Positions 1-5,250 of a stretch of 5,250 nucleotides of DNA are shown here, piece after piece. Numbering within the stretch: the first letter of the stretch is position 1; each line of letters begins with the position of its first letter. The translations under genes and the position numbers were made by a program. The notes below the pieces were generated by a model, which was not told the DNA's origin, did no database searches, and worked only from the letters and a program-made list of their open reading frames with translations. The DNA lies in assembly GCA_017557265.1 (NCBI GenBank), contig JAFZAM010000163.1, forward strand, positions 1 through 5,250, read 5' to 3'. The DNA is from Oscillospiraceae bacterium. Its GTDB lineage: Bacteria; Bacillota; Clostridia; Oscillospirales; Oscillospiraceae.

Positions 1-2
1 AC

Positions 3-866
3 CTCAGCCAGCCCTGGGGCTGGGACACCCCCCTGTGGCCGTTCCCCGGCGCGCGCAGCGACCTGACTTTCCCGCGCGGCCAGTATCTTGAGCGCTTCCA
101 CAAGCGCACCTGCACCTACACCGGCACCCTCCACGCCGCCACCCACTGCGACGCCCCCAACCACACCCTCCACGAGGAAGAAGTCGACCGCGAGCGCTAC
201 GGCTACACGCTCTCCGAGCTGCGCCTTGAGCACGCCATCGGCACCGGCGTCATCGTCGACCTGACCTGGATGTACGACGAGTTCGAGAAGGCCTTCAACG
301 CCGCCGGCGGCGACCCCGCCAAGATGGGCGAGTATGCCGAGGTCCCGGGCAAGAAGGGCGCCATCTGGCACATCATCACCCCCGAGGACGTCCAGAAGGC
401 TCTGGACAAGGACGGCCTTGAGATCCGCCCGAACGACTTCGTCGTCCTCAACACCGGCTTCCACAGATACTGGAGAAAGAACAACGACAAGTACTTCAAC
501 TACTATGCGGGCAACGGCCCCGAGCTCGCCAAGTGGCTGATGTTCGACAAGAAGATAAAGGCCATCGCCGGCACCTACGGCGCCTCCGACTCCTGCGTCT
601 GGCACTGCCCGTGCAAGGAGCAGATGCCCTGGCTGTGGACCAACTACAAGCTCGCCACCGGCCGCGACATCGACGTCGACTATCCCGACTACGAGCCCTG
701 CCACCGCCTGTTCGCGCAGCACGGCCTCATGGCCATCGAGAACGCCGGCGGCGACATCGATCAGGTCACCGGCAAGCGCATGATCCTCTGCGCCTTCCCG
801 TTCCGCTGCGAGGCGGCCGACGGCGGCATGGTCCGTCTCGTCGCCTGGGAAGAGGGCTCCTTCTAA
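3..866 (+). CDS. Cyclase family protein (kynurenine formamidase-like metal-dependent hydrolase), 5'-truncated
   Basis: The visible part is 287 residues ending at TAA 864-866; the true start lies left of the window. The reading frame is open to position 3, and the first visible residues (LSQPWGWDTPLWPFPG) match the N-terminal 'DLSxP...P.WP' segment of the family, so probably only a few residues are missing. The ATG at 270 is internal. The family signature HxGTHxDxPxH appears as HAATHCDAPNH at visible residues 44-54; His44, His48 and Asp50 would be the divalent-metal ligands. A conserved C-terminal ENAGGDID segment starts at Glu246. Family members hydrolyse amides or cyclic amides (N-formylkynurenine, isatin) in the cytoplasm. 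Oddities are Ala46 in place of the usual Gly and three close cysteines (198, 202, 204). It lies 28 nt upstream of the dehydrogenase, so it probably supplies or trims that enzyme's substrate. The family is secure; the substrate is unknown. Confidence 0.9.
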   Translation, partial: LSQPWGWDTPLWPFPGARSDLTFPRGQYLERFHKRTCTYTGTLHAATHCDAPNHTLHEEEVDRERYGYTLSELRLEHAIGTGVIVDLTWMYDEFEKAFNAAGGDPAKMGEYAEVPGKKGAIWHIITPEDVQKALDKDGLEIRPNDFVVLNTGFHRYWRKNNDKYFNYYAGNGPELAKWLMFDKKIKAIAGTYGASDSCVWHCPCKEQMPWLWTNYKLATGRDIDVDYPDYEPCHRLFAQHGLMAIENAGGDIDQVTGKRMILCAFPFRCEAADGGMVRLVAWEEGSF

Positions 867-875
867 AATAAACCT

Positions 876-880
876 AAGGA
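876..880 (+). promoter_or_regulatory. Ribosome binding site of the dehydrogenase gene
   Basis: AAGGA lies in the 28-nt gap after the cyclase stop. It is 14 nt from the ATG at 895, longer than the spacing in the next two genes (10 nt), so initiation may be somewhat weaker. No other in-frame start near here fits better, because the Rossmann strand begins within ten residues of this Met. Confidence 0.55.
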
Positions 881-894
881 CGGATAAGTAAGAA

Positions 895-1854
895 ATGAAA
901 GCATTGTCCGACATCAAAAAGATCGCCGTGCTCGGCGCCGGCACCATGGGCCCGGGCATAGCCCAGACCTACGCCATGGGCGGCTACGAGGTCACGATGT
1001 GGACCCGCAGCGAGTCGACCCGCGAGAAGGCCGTCGAGTCCCTGAAGGCCCAGCTTGATACCTTCGAGGCCGAGGACCTGCTCAGCGAGCCGAAGGACGT
1101 CGTCCTCGGGCGCATCAGCTTCGCGCTGACCGTCGAGGAGTGCGTCGAGGGCGCCGACATGATCCAGGAGACCATAGTCGAGAAGGCCGACGCGAAGAAG
1201 GAGCTCTATGAAAAGCTCGCCGGGATAGTCCCCGCCGACGTCATCATAGCCTCCAACACCTCCGCGCTCAACATCTTCGAGATCGTCCCCGAGAAGCTCC
1301 TCCCGCAGCAGATCATCTGCCACTGGTACGCCCCGCCCCACGTCATCCCCCTCGTCGAGGTCGTCAAGAGCGAGCAGGCCCCGCAGGAGATGGCCGACGT
1401 CGCCGTCGCGCTCCTTAAAAAGTGCGGCAAGACGGCCGTCCTGATGAAGAAGTTCATCCGCGGCTACATCGCCAACCGCCTCCAGCAGTGCCTCAATCAG
1501 GAGATATTCTATCTCATCGACAACGGCTACTGCGACGCCGAGGCCATAGACCTCGCCTGCCAGGCCTCCTTCGTGCCCAGGGCGTGCGTGCTCGGCATCA
1601 TGAAGCGCATCGACTTCGGCGGCGTCGACATGACGTACAACAACTTCAAGAACAAGAGCTACGCCGCGCCGCAGTGGGATCACATCCCGCAGATCCTGCA
1701 GGACAAGATCGACGCCGGCGACCTCGGCATCAAGACCGGCAAGGGCTTCTACGACTTCACCGGCAAGGACATCGAGGCCGTCAAGGCCAAGCGCGACAAG
1801 TATCTCTTCGAGGTCTTCAAGCTCACGAAGAAGTTCATGGACGACCCCGTGTGA
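895..1854 (+). CDS. 3-hydroxyacyl-CoA dehydrogenase family oxidoreductase (probable beta-hydroxy acid dehydrogenase)
   Basis: 319 residues, complete. An N-terminal Rossmann domain carries GAGTMG at residues 14-19, and a C-terminal helical domain ends with the KGFYDF motif typical of the family. The catalytic set of 3-hydroxyacyl-CoA dehydrogenases is present: Ser123 in SNTS, His143, Glu155 (12 residues after the His, as in the human enzyme) and Asn194 in the 'YIANRL' segment. The strand after the catalytic His reads HWYAPPHVIPLVEVV. This 'PPxxxPLVE' form resembles carnitine dehydrogenase and lambda-crystallin/L-gulonate dehydrogenase more than the 'PVMKLVE' of true 3-hydroxybutyryl-CoA dehydrogenases. 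The length also fits the former (about 320) better than the latter (about 280). The BKACE downstream needs a free beta-keto acid, so I infer oxidation of a free beta-hydroxy acid. Thr37-Arg38-Ser39 occupy the place of the usual acidic NAD-binding residue, which hints at NADP. A true 3-hydroxyacyl-CoA dehydrogenase remains the alternative. Confidence 0.92.
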   Translation: MKALSDIKKIAVLGAGTMGPGIAQTYAMGGYEVTMWTRSESTREKAVESLKAQLDTFEAEDLLSEPKDVVLGRISFALTVEECVEGADMIQETIVEKADAKKELYEKLAGIVPADVIIASNTSALNIFEIVPEKLLPQQIICHWYAPPHVIPLVEVVKSEQAPQEMADVAVALLKKCGKTAVLMKKFIRGYIANRLQQCLNQEIFYLIDNGYCDAEAIDLACQASFVPRACVLGIMKRIDFGGVDMTYNNFKNKSYAAPQWDHIPQILQDKIDAGDLGIKTGKGFYDFTGKDIEAVKAKRDKYLFEVFKLTKKFMDDPV

Positions 1855-1867
1855 GCAGTCAATACTG

Positions 1868-1873
1868 AAAGGA
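1868..1873 (+). promoter_or_regulatory. Ribosome binding site of the BKACE gene, inside a small stem-loop
   Basis: AAAGGA lies 10 nt before the ATG at 1884, which fixes that start. It falls within TGAAAG-GAA-CTTTCA (1866-1880), a 6-bp perfect inverted repeat with a 3-nt loop, so half of the site could be paired in the mRNA. The hairpin is A/U-rich and weak, so it may be chance. Confidence 0.7.
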
Positions 1874-1883
1874 ACTTTCAATC

Positions 1884-2810
1884 ATGTCTAAAACCAACAA
1901 GATAATGATCCAGGTCTGCCTCTGCGGAGCAGGCACGAAGAAGGATCAGGCGCCCACCGTCCCCTACACCGCCGAGGAGCTCGCCGACCAGATCGTCGAG
2001 TGCGCCAAGGCCGGCGCCTCCATCGCCCATATCCACGTCCGCGAGGACAAGCTGGTCGACGGCGTCATGCAGATCGGCTACAAGTCCATGAGCCTCCAGA
2101 AGTTCACCGAGGCCGTCGAGGTCACCCGCGAAAAGTGCCCGGCGGCCGGCGTGGACATCATCATCAACCTCCCCACCGCCGGCGGCGAGTACGACGACTA
2201 CAAGCGCCTGCAGCACCTCGGCGCCCTGCGCCCCGAGATGTGCTCGTTCGACCCGAACACCATCAACTGGGCCAACAGCTACATCTTCGAGAACAGCCCG
2301 CGCTTCCTCAACCTCCTGAGCCAGGAGGTCGTCAAGTACGACGTCAAGCCCGAGTTCGAGGTCTTCGACACCGGCCACATCGACTCCGTCATGTACTACG
2401 TCAATAAGTGGAACATCCCGCAGCCGCCCCACATCCAGTTCATCATGGGCGTCGGCGGCTCCATGCCCGGCACCGCCGAGAACCTCGCGTTCTTCGTCGG
2501 CAAGCTGCCCAAGGGCGCGACGTGGTCCGTCTCCGGCATCGGCAAGGCCCATATGCCCATGATGCTCGCCGGCCTCGCGCTCGGCTGCGACGGTCTGCGC
2601 GTCGGCCTCGAGGACAACGTCATGTTCGGCAAGAACCCCGACGGCACCAAGGACATCGCGACCAACCTGCGCCTCGTGCAGCGCGCCGTCGAGCTCTCGA
2701 AGCTCGCCGGCCGCGAGATCGCGACCGCTCAGGACGCCAGAGAGATCCTCGGCATCACGAGGAACTGCCTGCGCGATGAGAAGACCTACCCGGTCACCTT
2801 CCAGCAGTAA
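1884..2810 (+). CDS. BKACE family beta-keto acid cleavage enzyme (DUF849, Kce-like)
   Basis: 308 residues, a complete single-domain TIM-barrel enzyme, close in length to lysine-pathway Kce (about 275) with slightly longer loops. Family enzymes cleave a beta-keto acid with acetyl-CoA to acetoacetate and a new acyl-CoA, using a Zn2+ ion. Metal ligands are visible: His49 and His51 in HIHVRED, and Glu243 in RVGLEDN. Arg239 and Asp244, the counterparts of Kce Arg226 and Asp231, are kept, as is Glu159 in the 'PEFEV' strand. By my alignment from memory, Kce Glu14, which holds the substrate amino group, is Gly17 here; Ser82 is Pro97 and Thr106 is Ser121. The substrate therefore probably differs from 3-keto-5-aminohexanoate. 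The gene sits 29 nt after a dehydrogenase that could make the keto acid, and before a CoA-transferase that could use both products. The family call is firm; the substrate is unknown. Dehydrocarnitine-type cleavage is an alternative. Confidence 0.93.
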   Translation: MSKTNKIMIQVCLCGAGTKKDQAPTVPYTAEELADQIVECAKAGASIAHIHVREDKLVDGVMQIGYKSMSLQKFTEAVEVTREKCPAAGVDIIINLPTAGGEYDDYKRLQHLGALRPEMCSFDPNTINWANSYIFENSPRFLNLLSQEVVKYDVKPEFEVFDTGHIDSVMYYVNKWNIPQPPHIQFIMGVGGSMPGTAENLAFFVGKLPKGATWSVSGIGKAHMPMMLAGLALGCDGLRVGLEDNVMFGKNPDGTKDIATNLRLVQRAVELSKLAGREIATAQDAREILGITRNCLRDEKTYPVTFQQ

Positions 2811-2821
2811 GAGCAACAATA

Positions 2822-2852
2822 CCGTCCCGGGCGGCGCGTCCGCCCGGGGCGG
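2822..2852 (+). other. GC-rich intergenic stem-loop between the BKACE and CoA-transferase genes
   Basis: A 13-bp stem (2822-2834 with 2840-2852) has one T-G wobble pair (2825/2849) and a 5-nt loop (CGCGT). Its core is the perfect repeat CCCGGGCGG / CCGCCCGGG. It fills about half of the longest gap in the gene train. The bases after it are A-rich (CGAAAAAGAAAGG) and not a T run, so it is not a standard intrinsic terminator on the + strand. A role in mRNA processing or stability, setting the ratio of upstream to downstream products, is an inference. Confidence 0.7.
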
Positions 2853-2861
2853 CGAAAAAGA

Positions 2862-2866
2862 AAGGA
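2862..2866 (+). promoter_or_regulatory. Ribosome binding site of CoA-transferase subunit A
   Basis: AAGGA lies 10 nt before the ATG at 2877, in a purine-rich tract just after the GC-rich stem-loop. The stem ends at 2852, so the site itself should be unpaired. Confidence 0.75.
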
Positions 2867-2876
2867 ATCAACCGAT

Positions 2877-3590
2877 ATGGCTAAGTCAAAGGTCGTCTCC
2901 CTCGCCGAGGCCATGACGCACTGCCACGACGGCATGACCATCATGCTGCCCGGCTTCGTCAACTGCGGCGTCTCGCAGACCCTCATCGAGGGCCTCATGC
3001 AGGCGGGGATCAAGGACCTCAACATCATCTCCAACAACACCAGCGTCAAGGGCAAGGGCATAGGCAAGCTCGTCCATGACGACCGCATCAAGCACATCAC
3101 CTGCTCTCACATCGGCAACAACGAAGAGACCTGCGCGAAGGTCGTCGCGGGCGAAATAAACATCACGTTCGTCCCGCAGGGCTCCCTCTGCGAGAAGGTC
3201 CGCGCCGGCGGCGCCGGCATCGGCGGCATCCTGACCCCGACGGGCGTGCATACCCCGATGCAGGACGGCAAGCAGCTCCTCGAGTGGGACGCCGCGGCCG
3301 GCAAGTATAAGTTCGTCGAGCCCGACGAGCCCCAGAACGGCGCGCGCTACATCCTCGAGACCCCGCTGCACGCCGACGTCTGCTTCGTACACGCCTACAA
3401 GGCCGACAAGATGGGCAACGTGGTCTACCACCGCACCGCCCGCAACTTCAACCAGACCTTCGCGACCGCGGCCGACTTCGTCATCGTCGAGGCCGAGCAC
3501 ATCGTCGAGGTCGGCGAGCTGGATCCCGACGAGATCATGACCCCGGGCGCTCTCGTCGATCTGGTCGTCCAGGCGAATATGGAGGACTGA
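2877..3590 (+). CDS. atoD: Acetate/acetoacetate-type CoA-transferase, alpha subunit (AtoD-like)
   Basis: 237 residues, complete. Matches to family I CoA-transferase alpha subunits run along the whole length: DGMTIMLPGF near residues 18-27, the glycine-rich VPQGSLCEKVRAGGAGIGG from residue 99 followed by a TPTGV motif, then KADKMGNVVYHRTARNFN, and VGELDPDEIMTPG near the C-terminus. The alpha subunit pairs with the beta subunit encoded directly after it (3-nt gap) and contributes to CoA binding; catalysis needs the beta-subunit glutamate. The protein is longer than E. coli AtoD (about 220) because of an extra loop of roughly 12-15 residues within residues 137-158, before the conserved 'ILETPLHADV' strand. 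In this context it probably moves CoA from the acyl-CoA made by BKACE, or from another acyl-CoA, to acetoacetate. Exact donor and acceptor cannot be read from sequence; butyrate:acetoacetate or acetate transfer are alternatives. Confidence 0.92.
   Translation: MAKSKVVSLAEAMTHCHDGMTIMLPGFVNCGVSQTLIEGLMQAGIKDLNIISNNTSVKGKGIGKLVHDDRIKHITCSHIGNNEETCAKVVAGEINITFVPQGSLCEKVRAGGAGIGGILTPTGVHTPMQDGKQLLEWDAAAGKYKFVEPDEPQNGARYILETPLHADVCFVHAYKADKMGNVVYHRTARNFNQTFATAADFVIVEAEHIVEVGELDPDEIMTPGALVDLVVQANMED
3581..3585 (+). promoter_or_regulatory. Ribosome binding site of CoA-transferase subunit B, inside the subunit A gene
   Basis: GGAGG lies in the last codons of the alpha-subunit gene (which stops at 3588-3590), 8 nt before the ATG at 3594. 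It is the strongest Shine-Dalgarno match in the window. The arrangement suggests translational coupling, which would keep the two subunits in equal amounts. Confidence 0.8.
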
Positions 3591-3593
3591 CAC

Positions 3594-4262
3594 ATGAGAA
3601 AACCGACTAACGAGAGAGAAATGATCGCCTGCCGTACGGCTCAGTTCTTCCAGGACGGCAACATAGTCAACCTCGGCATCGGCATGCCGACCCAGTGCCT
3701 CGACTTCCTGCCCGACGGCGTGGACGTCTGGGTCGATACGGAAAACGGCGCCATCGGCCTTGCCGGAGCTCCCGGCGAGGGCGACGAGTTCCCCGTCGAC
3801 ATCGTCGACGCGGGCGGCAACCCCTCCAAGCTGCGCGTGGGCGGCTGCTGCTTCGACAGCTTCACCTCCTTCGGCTACATCCGCGGCGGCCACGTGGACA
3901 TCACCGTCCTCGGCGCCTACGAGGTCGACGGAGAGGGCAGCCTCGCCAACTGGATGATCCCGGGCAAGGCCGCCGCCGGCATGGGCGGAGCCATGGACCT
4001 CGTCTCCGGCTCGAAGATCACCATAGTCATGACCATGCACTGCGACAAGAAGGGCAATCCCAAGATAGTCCAGAAGACCGAGATGCCGCTGACCGGCTGG
4101 AAGGTCGTCGACTACGTCGTGACCGAGCTCGCCGTCATCCACATCACCCCCGAGGGCCCCGTGCTCGAGGAGATCTCCCCGAACACGACCGTCGAGGAGG
4201 TCGTCGCCAAGACCGGCGCGAAGCTCATCGTCCCCGAGAACGTCAAGGTCATGTCCTTCTGA
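3594..4262 (+). CDS. atoA: Acetate/acetoacetate-type CoA-transferase, beta subunit (AtoA-like)
   Basis: 222 residues, complete, a normal length for the family (E. coli AtoA about 216). The catalytic glutamate, which forms the glutamyl-CoA thioester intermediate in family I enzymes, is Glu50 in the DTENG motif (usually SENG), followed by a GxxG stretch. Other family blocks are GNIVNLGIGMPT at residues 22-33, the GGHVDITVLGAYEVD strand, LANWMIPGK, and GMGGAMDLVSG. The C-terminal part 'YVVTELAVIHITPEG' also matches. Glu50 and its neighbours indicate an active transferase. The start is fixed by the GGAGG site and by the 3-nt gap to the alpha subunit, with which it forms the heteromeric enzyme. 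The likely job here is activating acetoacetate released by BKACE to acetoacetyl-CoA, thereby recovering the CoA bond without ATP. Substrate choice is inferred from the neighbours. Confidence 0.93.
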   Translation: MRKPTNEREMIACRTAQFFQDGNIVNLGIGMPTQCLDFLPDGVDVWVDTENGAIGLAGAPGEGDEFPVDIVDAGGNPSKLRVGGCCFDSFTSFGYIRGGHVDITVLGAYEVDGEGSLANWMIPGKAAAGMGGAMDLVSGSKITIVMTMHCDKKGNPKIVQKTEMPLTGWKVVDYVVTELAVIHITPEGPVLEEISPNTTVEEVVAKTGAKLIVPENVKVMSF

Positions 4263-4318
4263 TCCCCGCGCGCCCGGACCGGGCATAAATCAAGAAGTAA
4301 AAGAGTGTGTTGATCCAT
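4263..4318 (+). other. 56-nt gap before the symporter gene, with a short GC stem
   Basis: The left part holds a small inverted repeat, GCCCG-GAC-CGGGC (4272-4284: 5-bp stem, 3-nt loop). The right part is A-rich without a clear Shine-Dalgarno match. No T run follows the stem and no convincing -35/-10 pair is visible, so read-through from the CoA-transferase genes into the symporter is the simplest reading. Confidence 0.35.
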
Positions 4319-5250
4319 ATGGACAGAAATCAGATCCTGATAACGATAATCATCGTCGTCTACTTCGCGGTCACGGTCTTCATAGGCCTCATGTCCAGCC
4401 GCAAGACCAAGAGCGCCGCCGCCTTCACGGGCGTCGCGCTGAGCACCTTCGCCATCGTCTGCGCGTCGACCGGCGAATGGCTCGGCGGCACCGCCACGAC
4501 CGGCGTCTCCGAATACGGCTTCCTCTACGGCCTCTCCGGCTGGTGGTACACGATAGCCAACGGCATAGGCGTCTTGTTCCTGGGTCTGCTGTTTGCAAAG
4601 CTTTTCAGATCTCTTGAGACGGGCACCGTCCCCGGCATCATCGAGAAGTTCTTCGGCGTCAACGCGAGGACCGTCTCCTGCATCATCCTGACGATAGTCA
4701 TGCTCGCGGTCGGTCTTTCGCAGATGATAGCCGCCGGCAAGCTCGGCGAGAACCTGCTGGGCATCCCGTTCTGGATATCCTGCGTCGCCTTCGCGATCAT
4801 CTTCATCGTCTATACTCTGGCGGGCGGCATGAACGCAGTCGCCTCGACGAACGTGCTCCACCTGATAGTCATGTACGTCGGCGTCATCGTCGCGATGGTC
4901 ATCGCCATCGTCGGCGCCGGCGGCTTCAAGGGCTTCAGCGACGGCATCACCGCCCTCGGCAACATGGAGGGCGAGAAGAGCTTCTGGAACATGTTCTCCA
5001 TCGGCGGCAGCAAGGTCTCGAGCTGGATAATCGCGTCCCTGCTCGGCGCCTGCACCGCGCAGGCCGGCCTGCAGCCCGTGCTGAGCGCGAAGAATGCCAA
5101 GCAGGCGCGCAAGGCCTGCATCATCACGGCCTTCGTCGCCGCCCCCTTCGGCTTCTTCACCGCTTTCCTCGGCATGGCCTCCCGCGTCATGTTCGAGAAT
5201 GATTCCAGCTTCCTGGCCAACATCGAGCGCACCGCCGAGGGCGTCAAGAT
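4319..5250 (+). CDS. Sodium:solute symporter family (SSS) transporter, 3'-truncated
   Basis: 310 residues are visible; the gene runs off the right edge, so about a third or more of a typical 450-550-residue SSS protein is missing. Hydrophobic segments lie near residues 6-25, 41-62, 75-95, 117-137, 149-168, 181-200, 233-255 and 268-287, so this is an inner-membrane protein. Family marks are the second-helix stretch STGEWLGGTATTG (residues 50-62) and YTLAGGMNAVASTNVLHLIV from residue 165, which matches the 'YT..GGM.AV..TDV.Q' signature of SSS carriers. The sodium-site residues of the later helices lie outside the window. Translation is taken from ATG 4319, giving the usual short N-terminus before helix 1; in-frame GTG 4307 and TTG 4310 are alternatives, and no start has a good ribosome binding site. 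By position it should import the substrate of this operon. The solute is unknown; pantothenate-, proline- or monocarboxylate-type specificity cannot be told apart here. Confidence 0.9.
   Translation, partial: MDRNQILITIIIVVYFAVTVFIGLMSSRKTKSAAAFTGVALSTFAIVCASTGEWLGGTATTGVSEYGFLYGLSGWWYTIANGIGVLFLGLLFAKLFRSLETGTVPGIIEKFFGVNARTVSCIILTIVMLAVGLSQMIAAGKLGENLLGIPFWISCVAFAIIFIVYTLAGGMNAVASTNVLHLIVMYVGVIVAMVIAIVGAGGFKGFSDGITALGNMEGEKSFWNMFSIGGSKVSSWIIASLLGACTAQAGLQPVLSAKNAKQARKACIITAFVAAPFGFFTAFLGMASRVMFENDSSFLANIERTAEGVK

Noticed and set aside
270..866. ATG at 270 as the true start of the cyclase gene
   Set aside because: The frame is open to the left edge and the upstream part encodes the family's metal-binding HAATHCDAPNH motif and N-terminal segment, so this Met is internal.
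874..1881. Long antisense open frame (335 codons) opposite the dehydrogenase
   Set aside because: It runs in register with the sense codons and stays open because TTA, CTA and TCA are nearly absent from the GC-biased sense gene. Its protein is a low-complexity mix of Leu, Val, Asp, Gly and Ala with no domain.
1878..2819. Long antisense open frame opposite the BKACE gene
   Set aside because: Same codon-bias shadow; the sense frame carries all family motifs.
2822..2852. Intrinsic terminator ending an upstream operon
   Set aside because: The stem is followed by an A-rich tract instead of a T run on the + strand, and the genes on both sides fit one pathway.
895..4262. Lysine fermentation cluster (kdd, kce)
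   Set aside because: The dehydrogenase belongs to the 3-hydroxyacyl-CoA dehydrogenase family, unlike Kdd; no aminomutase or ammonia-lyase gene is present; and the BKACE lacks the Kce Glu14 equivalent. Only the BKACE/CoA-transferase pairing is shared.
4272..4284. Terminator after the CoA-transferase beta gene
   Set aside because: The stem is only 5 bp with a 3-nt loop and no T run follows.
2886..4286. 466-codon antisense open frame across both CoA-transferase genes
   Set aside because: Both sense genes share one frame and avoid TTA/CTA/TCA, so the opposite strand is open by bias. It ends at the complement of the TCA codon at 2886, as expected for a shadow.
4112..5247. Antisense open frames under the symporter gene (4112-4861, 4525-4806, 4810-5247)
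   Set aside because: They overlap a clear SSS transporter with transmembrane segments and family motifs; the antisense proteins show no recognisable domain.

Overview
The window is a GC-rich stretch (by eye above 60 % G+C, strongly C/G-ending codons) that carries one gene train, entirely on the + strand. It looks like bacterial chromosome. The gene set (a beta-keto acid cleavage enzyme, an acetate/acetoacetate-type CoA-transferase and a sodium-coupled importer) suggests an anaerobic, acid- or amino-acid-fermenting bacterium, for example a GC-rich clostridium or a synergistete. That assignment is an inference from gene content only. Isoleucine is coded by ATC or ATA and, as far as I can read, never by ATT. 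No phage, IS, CRISPR, tRNA or rRNA signal was seen.

Layout: (1) 3-866, cyclase/kynurenine-formamidase-like metal-dependent hydrolase, cut at its 5' end by the window edge; (2) 895-1854, 3-hydroxyacyl-CoA-dehydrogenase-family oxidoreductase whose active-site strand resembles the carnitine dehydrogenase/lambda-crystallin type; (3) 1884-2810, BKACE (DUF849, Kce-like) beta-keto acid cleavage enzyme; (4) 2877-3590 and (5) 3594-4262, the two subunits of an AtoDA-type CoA-transferase; (6) 4319 to the right edge, sodium:solute symporter, cut at its 3' end. Gaps are 28, 29, 66, 3 and 56 nt, which fits one operon. A GC-rich 13-bp stem-loop sits in the 66-nt gap. No promoter is visible, so it probably lies to the left of the window.

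How the genes could work together (inference): the symporter imports an organic acid or amide; the cyclase-family hydrolase opens or deacylates it to a free beta-hydroxy acid; the dehydrogenase oxidises it to a beta-keto acid; BKACE condenses this with acetyl-CoA and cleaves it to acetoacetate plus a new acyl-CoA; the CoA-transferase passes CoA to acetoacetate, giving acetoacetyl-CoA for thiolysis or butyrate formation. The logic parallels the kdd-kce-CoA transferase part of lysine fermentation. However, no lysine-pathway marker gene is present here, and the BKACE lacks the glutamate that I recall as binding the substrate amino group in Kce. The substrate is therefore probably not 3-keto-5-aminohexanoate, and the cassette is a candidate for an uncharacterised BKACE catabolic pathway.
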